Origin: Erwinia psidii
GTDB lineage: Bacteria; Pseudomonadota; Gammaproteobacteria; Enterobacterales; Enterobacteriaceae
Reading direction: 5' to 3'
Length of the DNA stretch: 64,000 bases
NCBI RefSeq assembly: GCF_003846135.1
Contig: NZ_RHHM01000013.1
Location: 1 to 64,000 of the forward strand
In this document: positions 35,813 to 45,419 of the stretch, piece after piece
Numbering within the stretch: the stretch's first letter is position 1
Layout of the letters: every line of letters begins with the position of its first letter
Made by a program: the position numbers and the translations under genes
The notes under the pieces: model-generated
What the model saw: only the letters and a program-made list of their open reading frames with translations
What the model was told of the DNA's origin: nothing
Database searches by the model: none

Positions 35813-36559
35813 ATGGCCGAATGGGTTAATGCCACTATTAAAGAAGTGAAAAACTGGACAGACAGTTTATTCAGTCTTATCGTCACTGCCCCCATAGACC
35901 CTTTTATCGCCGGTCAGTTTGCCAAACTGGCACTGGAAACAGAGGGGGAACGCATTCAGCGCGCCTACTCTTTTGTTAACGCCCCAACGAATGAGCATCT
36001 GGAATTTTATATCGTCAACGTCCCGCAAGGAAAACTCAGCCCTTATTTGCACCAGTTGCAACCCGGTCAGCAGGTGATGATCACCAAAGCATCTGCTGGT
36101 TTCTTCGTACTGGATGAAATCCCGCCATGCCAGACGCTGTGGATGTTGGCCACCGGCACCGCGATTGGGCCTTATCTGTCAATATTGCAGGAAGGGAAAG
36201 ACCTGGAACGCTTTGAAAATATTGTGCTAATCCATGCCGCGCGCTACGCCCAGGATCTGAGCTACCTGCCGCTGATGCAGGAATTGCAACAACGTTATAA
36301 AGGTAAGCTGCGCATTCAGACGGTGGTCAGCCGGGAAGAGGTTGTCGGATCGCTTACCGGACGTGTCCCGGCACTGATTGCCAGCGGCCAGCTTGAAGCC
36401 GCTGTCGGGTTGCCAATTGAAGCAAAACAGAGCCACATCATGCTGTGTGGCAACCCACAAATGGTAAGGGATACCCAGCAGTTGCTAAAAGATAGCCGCC
36501 AGATGCGCAAGCACCTCAAACGTAAACCGGGCCATATTACCAGCGAGCACTACTGGTAA
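35813..36559 (+). CDS. fpr: Ferredoxin/flavodoxin-NADP+ reductase
   Basis: FAD enzyme passing electrons between NADPH and flavodoxin or ferredoxin, supporting radical enzymes and oxidative-stress recovery. 248 residues, as in E. coli. The FAD region includes RAYSFVNAP (about 50-58), the NADPH domain starts LATGTAIGPYLSIL, and it ends KRKPGHITSEHYW with the family's C-terminal aromatic residue. SoxRS control is usual; I could not confirm a sox box. Its 3' end overlaps convergent yiiR by 10 bp. Confidence 0.96.
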   Translation: MAEWVNATIKEVKNWTDSLFSLIVTAPIDPFIAGQFAKLALETEGERIQRAYSFVNAPTNEHLEFYIVNVPQGKLSPYLHQLQPGQQVMITKASAGFFVLDEIPPCQTLWMLATGTAIGPYLSILQEGKDLERFENIVLIHAARYAQDLSYLPLMQELQQRYKGKLRIQTVVSREEVVGSLTGRVPALIASGQLEAAVGLPIEAKQSHIMLCGNPQMVRDTQQLLKDSRQMRKHLKRKPGHITSEHYW

Positions 36560-36993
36560 TCTGGCGTTCTTCGTTTGGGGTAATTAACCCGACAGGCAGC
36601 CGTGCCAAAGCGATTATCTCCTCTGGTGCCGGGTAACACGCCCAGTTCCAGAGTCATCGTCACCAGAATCAACGTAGGGAGAAAACGGCCAGCCACTCCC
36701 TGCCAGTTTGTTGGCAACATCTCCCAGTTACCCGCCATCATCATCCAGGCCGCAATCAACAGAAATCCCCAATACCCCGGCTTATTGCGGTCATGGAGAC
36801 GCTTCACCACCACAGCACTGGTTGGCCACAGCAAGCTGACCACGCAAAATGCCGCCGTCTGAGCACTCATCCACTCGTTGGCAGCAAGCATAAACAGCAC
36901 CACCAACAGCACCAGCCACAACACCAGCCAGATCCAGAAATCGCGCCGTCCGAGCCTACCCCGATATGAAAAACACCACGCTTGTAAGGTCAT
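36550..36993 (-). CDS. yiiR: DUF805 membrane protein YiiR
   Basis: 147-residue inner-membrane protein with about four hydrophobic segments (20-40, 45-62, 74-90, 103-117). Conserved DUF805 features: FSYRGRLGRRDFWIW at the N-terminus and AVVVKRLHDRNKPGYWGFL. No function is established for the family. It lies between fpr and yiiQ as in E. coli, overlapping the fpr 3' end by 10 bp. Confidence 0.9.
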   Translation of the reverse strand: MTLQAWCFSYRGRLGRRDFWIWLVLWLVLLVVLFMLAANEWMSAQTAAFCVVSLLWPTSAVVVKRLHDRNKPGYWGFLLIAAWMMMAGNWEMLPTNWQGVAGRFLPTLILVTMTLELGVLPGTRGDNRFGTAACRVNYPKRRTPDYQ

Positions 36994-37085
36994 TTTTTAT
37001 CTCCCGGAACTGCGTCAGGCTTTGACTTTGCCAGTCATTGTCCGCTCTAATCTTCAGTTAAATGGACAGGTCAGGGCAGATTAAA

Positions 37086-37673
37086 ATGAAAAAATCGCTT
37101 TTCACGGGCATGATGTTACTCAGCTTACTGACTGCGGCGCTAGCCGATGCTGACACTCAGGATCGGGCTGAACATATGCTCACCGCGCCCTATCTTTTGC
37201 CAGGAGCACCTACCTTTGATATGAATATCGGCAAGTTTCGCGAAAAGTATAATGCCTGCAATCCCACCTTGCAGATCCCTGAATACCGGGTAATCGACAA
37301 CCGTGACGATAAAAGTAATCTGAACCGTGCCGCCAGCAAGATCAACGAAAATATCTACTCCTCAACCGCGCTTGAGCCAGGCACAGGAAAGATCAAAACG
37401 TTACAGATCACCTGGCTGCCCATCCCAGGCCCGGAAGAAAAAAGCAGTCGCGATACGGCACGCGCCTACATGGCGGCGCTGGAGCGTTTTTTTGAACCAA
37501 CGCTCAATGAGGAACAAAGCCTTAAACGGCTGGACGATCTGCTTAACCGGGGAAAAGGGTTACGTTATTTTGCCCAGAGTGAAGGCGCTGTGCGCTACGT
37601 CATCGCAGATAACGGTGACAAGGGGCTGACCTTTGCTATTGAGCCGGTTAAGCTTGCCATGGTCAATGAATGA
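37086..37673 (+). CDS. yiiQ: DUF1454 periplasmic protein YiiQ
   Basis: 195 residues with a signal peptide (MKKSLFTGMMLLSLLTAALA, then DADTQD) and a secreted body of unknown function. Conserved stretches: PTFDMNIGKFREKYNACNP, INENIYSSTALEPGTGKIKT and RYVIADNGDKGLTFAIEPVK. The frame opens at 37062, but the lysines and hydrophobic core of the signal peptide fix the start at 37086. Placed just before tpiA as in E. coli. Confidence 0.9.
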   Translation: MKKSLFTGMMLLSLLTAALADADTQDRAEHMLTAPYLLPGAPTFDMNIGKFREKYNACNPTLQIPEYRVIDNRDDKSNLNRAASKINENIYSSTALEPGTGKIKTLQITWLPIPGPEEKSSRDTARAYMAALERFFEPTLNEEQSLKRLDDLLNRGKGLRYFAQSEGAVRYVIADNGDKGLTFAIEPVKLAMVNE

Positions 37674-37793
37674 CTTTCTCCCAAAGATGACGAAAAGCAA
37701 AGCCTTAAAAAGTTTTCATCTCTATACTGTCTGGCAGGTAACGCTGCTCAGGCAGACTAATTTAACCGTAGCGCAGTAAGCGTGGAGGAAATA

Positions 37794-38561
37794 ATGCGAC
37801 ATCCGCTAGTAATGGGTAACTGGAAGCTGAACGGCAGCAAGCACATGGTCAATGAACTGATCGCGGGTCTGCGTACCGAGCTGAGCAGCATTGATGGCTG
37901 CGATGTGGCCATTGCCCCGCCGATCATGTATCTGGATCAGGCAAAACACGCCATTGCAGGTAGCCATATTGCGCCCGGCGCACAAAACGTTGATGTGAAT
38001 CTGTCTGGCGCTTTCACGGGTGAAATTTCTGCTGAAATGCTGAAGGATATTGGCGCAAAATACATCATCATCGGCCACTCTGAGCGTCGTACTTATCATA
38101 AAGAGAGCGACGAACTGATCGCCAAAAAATTTGCCGTGCTGAAAGAAGCAGGCCTGATCCCGGTATTTTGCATTGGTGAAACTGAAGCCGAAAATGAAGC
38201 CGGTAAAACGGAAGAAGTTTGTGCCCGTCAGATCGATGCGGTGCTCAGTACTCAGGGCGCGGAAGCCTTCAATGGCGTAGTTATCGCTTATGAACCCGTC
38301 TGGGCTATCGGTACAGGCAAATCAGCAACGCCTGCCCAGGCACAGGCGGTACACAAATTCATTCGCGACCATATCGCGAAAAAAGACGCCAGCGTGGCGG
38401 CGCAGGTCATCATTCAGTATGGCGGTTCAGTGAATGATAAAAACGCAGCTGAACTGTTTGCACAGCCGGACATTGATGGCGCGCTGGTTGGCGGCGCGTC
38501 GCTGAAGGCAGATGCTTTTGCAGCCATTGTGAAAGCGGCAGCGGCGGCTAAAAACGCCTGA
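37794..38561 (+). CDS. tpiA: Triosephosphate isomerase
   Basis: Interconverts dihydroxyacetone phosphate and glyceraldehyde 3-phosphate in glycolysis. 255 residues, TIM barrel: K11 in GNWKLNG, catalytic H95 in IIIGHSERR, catalytic E167 in [11 protein letters not shown], and IQYGGSV plus GALVGGASL at the phosphate site. GGAGG is seven bases before ATG 37794. Followed by a strong terminator. In E. coli the next gene is cdh; here an extra block intervenes. Confidence 0.98.
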   Translation: MRHPLVMGNWKLNGSKHMVNELIAGLRTELSSIDGCDVAIAPPIMYLDQAKHAIAGSHIAPGAQNVDVNLSGAFTGEISAEMLKDIGAKYIIIGHSERRTYHKESDELIAKKFAVLKEAGLIPVFCIGETEAENEAGKTEEVCARQIDAVLSTQGAEAFNGVVIAYEPVWAIGTGKSATPAQAQAVHKFIRDHIAKKDASVAAQVIIQYGGSVNDKNAAELFAQPDIDGALVGGASLKADAFAAIVKAAAAAKNA

Positions 38562-38569
38562 TCCGTTCT

Positions 38570-38598
38570 CCCTGCACCGTTTGCGGTGCAGGGTTTTA
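38570..38598 (+). terminator. tpiA terminator
   Basis: CCCTGCACCG / CGGTGCAGGG perfect 10-bp stem with TTTG loop, followed by TTTT. Confidence 0.9.
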
Positions 38599-39306
38599 GT
38601 GCTTCACCAACACGCCTCTTCCTGTGCTTTTCATCTTACCGCGTTGCTTTCAAACCCACCTTACGACCTAAGGGTTACGCTCAATACCAGGCCACAGCGC
38701 CAATTTTACGCATACCGATCCACGGTACCCTAAACCCGCATTTTCCTTGCAATATGAACATCCTGTGTCCCACTGGCAGTTCAGTCACCACCGCAGCCAG
38801 ACGGCAACTTCCCGGTAAATCATCCCAAACAGAACCTGTGGCCCTGGCGTAACCTGCACCATTTGCGGAGCGGGATAGCTCAGTGAACTGCCGCACGTTT
38901 CGCGGACACCAGAAAATTAATCACTTAGGGCGATAGTGAACTCGATTCAGCATCAGAACCTAAGCTGTTACACTTTTCAGACATCCGTTTTCACTATCTG
39001 TAACTTCATGATTAATCTATTTTATTATGCCAACTCACTCATTTTCCAACCGCCATTATTACCCTTATTGATTTGGTTTGATTCTTCATTCTCATTTTTA
39101 ATATTTAAACAATTTTTTAATTTACTCATAACAATGGTATATTTTCTGACAGCCTGACTGGTTGCAAAATCATCCATGCCTGGGATATGGAGCCGCAGCC
39201 AGCTATCCCCTTATATTCAGCGAGACAGCCTGACTTACTTCTTTGAGAGCTGTGCTGTATCACCTGCTTAACATGTTGATTCATCAACATATGGAGATGT
39301 CGCCCC
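38599..39306. other. Non-coding interval between tpiA and mqo
   Basis: About 700 bp without a recognised gene. The first half is of ordinary composition; on its minus strand an open frame of 71 codons (38681-38896) includes LPGSCRLAAVVTELPVGHRM and KCGFRVPWIGMRK, which I do not recognise and which may be a gene remnant. The second half (about 38950-39130) is strikingly A/T-rich. The mqo promoter must lie here. Confidence 0.45.
39273..39290. repeat. Perfect palindrome beside the mqo ribosome-binding site
   Basis: ATGTTGAT-TC-ATCAACAT, 8-bp arms with 2 bp between, ending two bases before the GGAGA of mqo. It could be a dimeric regulator's operator or an mRNA hairpin. Confidence 0.8.
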
Positions 39307-40896
39307 ATGCGAAAATCAGCCGAAAACCTTAGCCAGGCCTCCGTACAGAACCAGGAAAAAGACGTCGATGTACTCCTGATCGGCGGCGGGATCATGAGCG
39401 CAACTCTGGGTGCTTACTTACAGGAACTGGAGCCAGGCTGGCATATCAATATGGTTGAGCGCCTTGAGGACGTCTCAGGTGAAAGCTCCAACGGCTGGAA
39501 CAATGCAGGCACAGGACATGCCGCGCTGGCAGAAATGAACTATACGCCGGAAAACAGCGACGGCACCGTCGATATTCAGAAAGCAGTTAACATTAACGAA
39601 GCCTTTCAGCTATCCAGACAGTTCTGGGCACATCAGGTGCAGAAAGGCATGTTGAACAATCCGCCCAGTTTTATCAAAAGCGTCCCGCATATGAGTTTTG
39701 TCTGGGGTGACGACAATATCCGTTTTCTGAAGAAACGTTTCAGTGCCCTGCAAAAGAGTACCCTGTTCCGGGGGATGGAATACTCTGAAGATGCGGAGCA
39801 AATCAGAAAATGGGTACCATTGATGATGGAAGGTCGTGATGCAGAGCAACGTGTGGCCGCTACCCGCATCTGCGCTGGGACCGACGTTAACTTTGGCGAA
39901 ATCACACGCCAGCTTATTGCCTCCATGCAAAAAAGCTCTCGCTTCACTCTACAAACCCGCCATGAAGTACGTCGTTTCAAACGCAACCAGGACGGCAGCT
40001 GGAACGTCAGTCTTGCCGACCTGAAGAATAGCGGTAAAGAAAAGACCCTGCGTGCGAAATATATTTTTATTGGCGCCGGTGGTGCAGCCCTGACGCTGTT
40101 GCAGGGCACCAACATTCCTGAAGCGAAAAATTATGCAGGTTTCCCGGTCGGCGGCGAGTTTCTGGTCACTGATAATCCACAGCTGGTGCAACGTCATATG
40201 GCGAAGGTTTATGGTAAAGCCTCCGTCGGCGCTCCACCAATGTCGGTGCCACATCTGGATACTCGCATACTGGATGGTAAACAGGTGCTGCTGTTTGGCC
40301 CATTTGCGACCTTCTCTACCCGGTTCCTGAAACAGGGCTCGCTGTGGGATATGTTTGGCTCAATCACCCCAACCAACCTTATGCCAATGGTGCACGTTGG
40401 GCTGGGCAACGTTGATTTGATCAAATATCTGATAGGCCAGGTGATGCTGACCGATGATGCACGTCTTAAAGCATTGCAGGAATATTTTCCTGAAGCGCAG
40501 AAAGAGGACTGGCAGCGAGTTAAAGCTGGCCAGCGGGTGCAGATCATCAAGAAAGATGAGAAAAAAGGCGGCGTGCTTAAACTGGGAACAGAAGTGGTCA
40601 CGTCTGAGGATGGCAGCATTTCTGCCCTGTTGGGTGCCTCTCCGGGCGCGTCTACTGCTGCGCCAATCATGCTCGACCTGATGAATAAAGTCTTTAAGGA
40701 TAAATTCCACAGTGACGAATGGCAGTCAAAGCTGAAAGCGATTATTCCTTCTTACGGTCAGAAACTGAACGGTAATGTCGCTGCCACCGAGCATGAGCAG
40801 GCGGAAACCAGCCGTATTCTGCAACTTGACTATATCCCTTCCTCTGCGGCTAACGATGAAAGCACGGATGAGGACGCGGCAGCGATCGGTAAATAA
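39307..40896 (+). CDS. mqo: Malate:quinone oxidoreductase
   Basis: FAD-dependent peripheral membrane enzyme that oxidises malate to oxaloacetate and passes electrons to quinone, bypassing NAD-linked malate dehydrogenase. 529 residues. The FAD Rossmann motif is [20 protein letters not shown] (about 20-39); [19 protein letters not shown] and the C-terminal [18 protein letters not shown] are typical. Start ATG 39307 has GGAGA nine bases upstream. The acidic tail after about residue 515 is not conserved. It opens the block inserted between tpiA and cdh and has its own terminator. Confidence 0.95.
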   Translation: MRKSAENLSQASVQNQEKDVDVLLIGGGIMSATLGAYLQELEPGWHINMVERLEDVSGESSNGWNNAGTGHAALAEMNYTPENSDGTVDIQKAVNINEAFQLSRQFWAHQVQKGMLNNPPSFIKSVPHMSFVWGDDNIRFLKKRFSALQKSTLFRGMEYSEDAEQIRKWVPLMMEGRDAEQRVAATRICAGTDVNFGEITRQLIASMQKSSRFTLQTRHEVRRFKRNQDGSWNVSLADLKNSGKEKTLRAKYIFIGAGGAALTLLQGTNIPEAKNYAGFPVGGEFLVTDNPQLVQRHMAKVYGKASVGAPPMSVPHLDTRILDGKQVLLFGPFATFSTRFLKQGSLWDMFGSITPTNLMPMVHVGLGNVDLIKYLIGQVMLTDDARLKALQEYFPEAQKEDWQRVKAGQRVQIIKKDEKKGGVLKLGTEVVTSEDGSISALLGASPGASTAAPIMLDLMNKVFKDKFHSDEWQSKLKAIIPSYGQKLNGNVAATEHEQAETSRILQLDYIPSSAANDESTDEDAAAIGK

Positions 40897-40914
40897 TGTC
40901 TGTTACTGTCTGAA

Positions 40915-40940
40915 AAGGGTGGCCAGCCACCCTCTTTTTA
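40915..40940 (+). terminator. mqo terminator
   Basis: AGGGTGGC / GCCACCCT with a two-base loop, followed by CTTTTTA. Confidence 0.88.
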
Positions 40941-40969
40941 CTACCGTACCGGTTCGCTAATCAACGCAA

Positions 40970-41560
40970 TCAGTGGAAACGGATCGTTTCCACCAGCATC
41001 CATACCGTGGTGGCCACCAGCGACAGTGCCATGCAGGTATTGAACAGACGCAATTTCCACGGTATCTGCAAATGACGCCCCATCCGGTCCCCCATCACTG
41101 CCCAAACCAGAATGCAGGGTAAATTGAGTGCCATAAAGCCCACCGCCACCGCCAGAATGCCATTGCTTGAGGTGTACATCAGGGCAACATTGACAGCCAT
41201 CAGCCACGCCTTAGGATTTACAGCCTGAAACAGCGCGCCACCCAGTAAGGTCATGGGACGGGCCTTTTCCTGCATTTCAGGTGCGCCTGAGCGAAAAATT
41301 TTCCAGGACAGCCACAGCAAATAAATACAGCCCAGTATTGCCAGCGGCAATCGGACCGCACCCATCCACTGAAGTAACACATCTAACATCACGCCCGCTA
41401 TGGCAGTCTGAATCGCACAGCCAAACAAAATCCCCATGACCATTGGCCATGTTCTTCGCATACCAAAATTAACGCCTGAGGTTGCCAGCATCAGATTGTT
41501 AGGGCCTGGCGTGATCGACATAACCGTTACATAACTGAAAAAAGAGGGATCGAGCATCAT
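40970..41560 (-). CDS. LysE/RhtB-family amino acid exporter
   Basis: 196-residue membrane protein with six hydrophobic segments. The family signature follows the first helix (VTVMSITPGPNNLMLATSGVNFG), and a second conserved region is ALFQAVNPKAWLMAV. Such proteins export amino acids or related metabolites. The substrate cannot be read from the sequence. The tandem ATG ATG at 41560 follows CAGGA; the frame opens earlier at 41605. Divergent from a MocR-type PLP regulator, which probably controls it, across an 11-bp inverted repeat. Confidence 0.88.
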   Translation of the reverse strand: MMLDPSFFSYVTVMSITPGPNNLMLATSGVNFGMRRTWPMVMGILFGCAIQTAIAGVMLDVLLQWMGAVRLPLAILGCIYLLWLSWKIFRSGAPEMQEKARPMTLLGGALFQAVNPKAWLMAVNVALMYTSSNGILAVAVGFMALNLPCILVWAVMGDRMGRHLQIPWKLRLFNTCMALSLVATTVWMLVETIRFH

Positions 41561-41639
41561 AGTTGTCCTGATGGAGAGAGGTAATATCAGGATACCGATT
41601 GGCAACCGATGGAAACAGATTCAAAAAAACACTATTGTT

Positions 41640-41676
41640 ATGGGTACAGTATTGTTTTTATCCAAACTGTACCCAT
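41640..41676. promoter_or_regulatory. Large inverted repeat between the exporter and its regulator
   Basis: ATGGGTACAGT (41640-41650) and ACTGTACCCAT (41666-41676) are perfect complements separated by 15 bp. The arm centres are 26 bp apart, between two and three helical turns. The repeat lies between divergent lysE-like and mocR-like genes and close to the regulator's start. Likely operator of the MocR-type protein. Confidence 0.75.
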
Positions 41677-41692
41677 TCCCGGAGGAACAATT

Positions 41693-43150
41693 GTGTCCAT
41701 TATCGAACCGCAGGATCCCACACGCTATCAGCAGCTGGCCATTGCGCTGGCTGAGGCTATTCACTGCGGGACTTATCCTCCCGGTAGCCGCCTCCCCGCC
41801 ATTCGCCGCTGTGCCAGTCATCATCAGGTCAGTGTTAATACCGTACTGGCGGCTTACCGGATACTCGAAGATCGCGGGCTGATCGAAGCACGACCACAGT
41901 CCGGCTATTATGTGCGTGGCGTGCTGCCATCAATCAAAGCAGCCAACCGTCTTCAGTCCACAGTGCACTCATTGGGCAGCGAGAAGCTGGATCTTATTGA
42001 AACAGTTTTTGCCGCACAAAATCACCCCGACTACACCAACATCTCCCTCGCCTGCCCACAGAACAGTGATTTTTTTCCTACGGCAAAAATTGCCCGCATT
42101 ATGTCTTCTCTGGTACGCCGGGAACCGATACTGATTGGCCGCTATGCGCTGCCGCCCGGCAGTCTGCGACTTCGCAGGGAAATTGCACGACGGGCGTTGG
42201 ATCTCGGTATGGTACTGACTGCGGAAGATGTCACGCTCACCCACGGCTGTATGGAGGCGCTACAGCTGGCGCTCCGAACCGTCACTAAACCAGGCGACTG
42301 CGTTGGTGTGGAAACCCCAACCTATTTCTATCTGTTCCCACTCCTCGCCAGTCTGGGACTGAGCGTACTGGAAATTCCCACCGACCCCCAGCATGGCCTG
42401 TCGCTGGATGCGCTGGAACTGGTGTTACAAGAAAAACGCATACAGGCGCTGGTTGCCATGCCGACCGCGCAAAATCCGTTGGGCTGTACCATGAAACTGG
42501 CCGACAAAAAGCGCCTGGCAACGCTGGTGAATCACTACCAGATCCCGCTGATTGAAGATGGCCTGTATTGTGAGCTGCAATTCGGCTGGCCACTCTCACC
42601 GGCGGTAAAAGCCTTTGATAGCGATGGCTGGATCATTCACTGCACCAGTTTCACCAAAACCATTGCGCCTGATTTTCATATTGGCTGGACGGCAGCCGGG
42701 CGTTTTCATGAAAAACTGGCGCGACTTAAATCGGTTTCCACCATGGCAGAATCTCGGCTGCTTTCCGAAACGCTGGGGCATTTTCTGGAGTCGGGCGGCT
42801 ATGATCATCATCTGCGCAACCTGCGCCGACGCTACGCAGCCCAGATGGATGAAGCACGCGGCCTGATCGCCCGTCATTTTCCCAGAGGGACACGGGCCAC
42901 TCAGCCCGGCGGTGGGTTCGTGTTCTGGGTTGAACTGCCCGGCCATATCGATTGTGTCGCCCTGTTTCATCGTCTGTTGCAGGAAAAAATCTGCCTGACG
43001 CCCGGTGCGCTTTATACACTCAGTGAACGCGGTAAAAGCGCGATGCGCCTGAGCTGCTGCTATCCGTTTGACGATCGCTACAGTTGGGCACTGAAAAGAA
43101 CCGGTGCACTGGCATGTGAAATGAGCGGAATAGCAGCAGGCATTGGCTGA
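41693..43150 (+). CDS. MocR-type (GntR/aminotransferase) transcriptional regulator
   Basis: Chimeric regulator of 485 residues. The N-terminal winged helix (about 10-75: TRYQQLAIALAEAIHCGTYP, HHQVSVNTVLAAYRILEDRG) is joined to a class-I aminotransferase-like domain that binds PLP, with the expected lysine in SFTKTIAPDFHIGW and conserved MPTAQNPLG and PGGGFVFW. Such proteins sense PLP or amino-acid aldimines. I take GTG 41693, preceded by GGAGGAAC, although the frame opens at 41609 within the operator region. Divergence from a LysE-type exporter suggests control of amino acid efflux. It is not assigned to a named member. Confidence 0.9.
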   Translation: MSIIEPQDPTRYQQLAIALAEAIHCGTYPPGSRLPAIRRCASHHQVSVNTVLAAYRILEDRGLIEARPQSGYYVRGVLPSIKAANRLQSTVHSLGSEKLDLIETVFAAQNHPDYTNISLACPQNSDFFPTAKIARIMSSLVRREPILIGRYALPPGSLRLRREIARRALDLGMVLTAEDVTLTHGCMEALQLALRTVTKPGDCVGVETPTYFYLFPLLASLGLSVLEIPTDPQHGLSLDALELVLQEKRIQALVAMPTAQNPLGCTMKLADKKRLATLVNHYQIPLIEDGLYCELQFGWPLSPAVKAFDSDGWIIHCTSFTKTIAPDFHIGWTAAGRFHEKLARLKSVSTMAESRLLSETLGHFLESGGYDHHLRNLRRRYAAQMDEARGLIARHFPRGTRATQPGGGFVFWVELPGHIDCVALFHRLLQEKICLTPGALYTLSERGKSAMRLSCCYPFDDRYSWALKRTGALACEMSGIAAGIG

Positions 43151-43153
43151 TGC

Positions 43154-43777
43154 TCAGGGCGTGCCGTTGCGCCCCCAGTTTACGTAACCTTTTCTTTCGG
43201 TCAGCCGTTCATAATAGTCGCGAACCGCAGGCAGGCAGGGATGATCCAATGGCGTCTCGTACCAGCGGTTAACGGACAGGCCGACAGGAATGTCCGCAAG
43301 TGAAAAGGTACTCCCCGCGACATATGCACCGGTGCGTTCCAGTTGCTGGTTGAGGATAGCCATGGTGTAAGACCATCCTTTACAGGCAGCGGCCAGCAGA
43401 CGCGGATCCTGATGCGCGGGTGAATGGCGGACCAGCGACATAAAGGCATACCGCCACGACGTATTCAGCTCGGTCGCCTGCCAGTCAATCCACTGATCGA
43501 CCGGCGCACGCAAACGGGGAGCGTCAGGATACAGCCAGTCACCGCCGTATGCATTCGCCAGATAGCGGATAATGGCATTGGACTCCCACATAATAAAATC
43601 GTCGTCCTGAATAACCGGGATCATCGCGTTGGGATTCATCGCTTTAAAAGCCGGCTCCTGCGGTGATTTGAACCCTTCACCCCAGTCATCACGCCGACAG
43701 ATAATATCCAGCTCGTCGCACAGCCACAGCACTTTTCTGACATTGATCGATGAGTCTCTTCCTAATATCTTCAGCAT
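43154..43777 (-). CDS. Glutathione S-transferase family protein
   Basis: 207 residues. Thioredoxin-like N-terminal domain with SSINVRKVLWLCDEL near the active site, the cis-Pro region AMIPVIQDDD and the glutathione-binding WESNAIIRYLANAYG (about 64-78), then an all-helical C-terminal domain with FSLADIPVGLSVNRWY. Substrate unknown. It converges on the mocR-like gene, leaving three bases between stops, and is divergent from the phzF-like gene. Confidence 0.9.
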   Translation of the reverse strand: MLKILGRDSSINVRKVLWLCDELDIICRRDDWGEGFKSPQEPAFKAMNPNAMIPVIQDDDFIMWESNAIIRYLANAYGGDWLYPDAPRLRAPVDQWIDWQATELNTSWRYAFMSLVRHSPAHQDPRLLAAACKGWSYTMAILNQQLERTGAYVAGSTFSLADIPVGLSVNRWYETPLDHPCLPAVRDYYERLTERKGYVNWGRNGTP

Positions 43778-43854
43778 AATATCGTCACTTTATTTCAGGC
43801 TCAGGCTATTAATAACCAACCTTCGCCGCACTGACAATAGCAAGGAGACTCACG

Positions 43855-44706
43855 ATGGCGCGATTACGTGCTTTTAAACAGGTTGATGTTTTCACCTCTT
43901 CTCCACTGAACGGTAACCCGCTCGCGGTAGTGCTTGATGCCACCGGCTTAAGCGATGAACAGATGAAAGCCATTGCCCGCTGGACAAATCTGTCGGAAAC
44001 CACTTTTGTGCTGCCAGCCGACGATCCGACCGCCGACTATCGGGTGCGAATCTTTACCCCTGAACTTGAGCTGCCATTTGCCGGACATCCAACGCTTGGT
44101 ACAGCACACGCCCTGCTGGAAGCAGGAATGACGCCGCAGCACCCCGGTAAAATCATTCAGCAATGCGGGCATGGCCTGGTGAGCGTAAGAATTTCTGAGG
44201 ATAACGATCTTGCCTTCGCGGCACCGGAGGCGACGCTGACCGAATTCCGCGATATGCCTCTGGACAGCGCACTGAACAGTGATAGGTGGGAAACCCGTCT
44301 GCCAGTCATGGTGGCAGATATGGGTATCCGCTGGCTGCTGGTGCCGATGATATCAGCCGACGCAGTGCTGGCAATTCAGGCCAACGCGGTCGAGTTGGAG
44401 CGGCTGACACGTAAAGCGCATGTTAACGGAGTGATGCCGTTTGGGCCATTACACAGTGGAAACGAACACTATGAAGTGCGTGGCCTGTTCACAGAAAAAG
44501 GCACGTTGATTGAAGATCCCGTCACGGGTAGCGCCAACGCCTGTCTGGCCCGTTATCTTCAGGCTCAGGGGATCAAACCTGAGTATCGCGTCCGCCAGGG
44601 TACAGCGCTGCAACGTGCCGGTCGCCTGAGCGTCACCAGTGATGCCGACGGCGTGTGGATTGGCGGCAAAACGGTCACGGTGATCGACGGCACTGTCAGC
44701 ATCTGA
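43855..44706 (+). CDS. PhzF-family isomerase/epimerase
   Basis: 283 residues with the two-domain PhzF fold. The catalytic glutamate is expected in WTNLSETTFVLP (about residue 47); RIFTPELELPFAGHPTLGTA and GLFTEKGTLIEDPVTGSANA are the paired diagnostic motifs. Related E. coli YddE has no settled role. Start ATG follows CAAGGAGACTCACG. No phenazine genes lie nearby, so a phenazine role is not indicated. Confidence 0.9.
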   Translation: MARLRAFKQVDVFTSSPLNGNPLAVVLDATGLSDEQMKAIARWTNLSETTFVLPADDPTADYRVRIFTPELELPFAGHPTLGTAHALLEAGMTPQHPGKIIQQCGHGLVSVRISEDNDLAFAAPEATLTEFRDMPLDSALNSDRWETRLPVMVADMGIRWLLVPMISADAVLAIQANAVELERLTRKAHVNGVMPFGPLHSGNEHYEVRGLFTEKGTLIEDPVTGSANACLARYLQAQGIKPEYRVRQGTALQRAGRLSVTSDADGVWIGGKTVTVIDGTVSI

Positions 44707-45419
44707 ATTTGCTAAAAACGGTGAGCCGCCGCTGGTAAACGGGTGAAGGCAAGGACAGTCGTTGCATTTTGCAATATTGGTTCTTCTTGCCTTCAGCTGA
44801 TGAGCATAAATCTGCGTATTTGTTTTGCTGCATCCCTCGCAGAATTTTTGATACCGTTGTCACGCCTCCTATCCTGGGGAAATAGCTGAATTTTACATGC
44901 CAGACCTGACTGATGGCTTTTTTTGCTTTCCAGTTCATCAATTTTTCCGTAAAGACCCGTAACTCACCTTTTTCAATACCGCGATGTTCGCTTTTCCGCC
45001 TGAATTAAAAAACCTCGCCGGACGAGCCAACCAGCATCAAAGGTTCAATGCCTGCCCCTTTCTCAGAAAACACATATTCTTTTCCGGGATCACGGAGCGC
45101 TACAGTTAGCCTGTCAGAAATAATGCTTTGCTGAAAATGGGAACGGACGCTCTCCACATGCATATGTCACAACCAGGTCCGGCGGCTGAATCTGGCATGC
45201 AGTTAATAAGCTAAGCCTCTGTTTCTTAATCGGATGGCGTTTCCTTTTCTTACAAGCGTCAAAAACGCATAGCCTGCCCCGATAATCCTTGCCGCAATCT
45301 GGCGAGGCAGGTGCACAGGTCTGAGGCATGACTGAGCAGTGCGATGCGACATTACGTAAACCGATCGGCAGGTTATAATTTGCTTACGGTCCACTCCTGA
45401 AGAAAACGAAGAAGGTTTC
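44707..45419. other. Non-coding interval between phzF-like gene and yhjD
   Basis: About 710 bp. Only short open frames are present (for example minus 45114-45329, 71 codons, and minus 44696-44941, 81 codons); none is recognisable or has a convincing start. A TATAAT at 45374-45379 may be the -10 of yhjD. It may be a decayed gene. Confidence 0.4.

Noticed and set aside
38936-39157. 73-codon hydrophobic frame upstream of mqo
   Set aside because: Arises from a very A/T-rich stretch, has no ribosome-binding site and no recognisable similarity.
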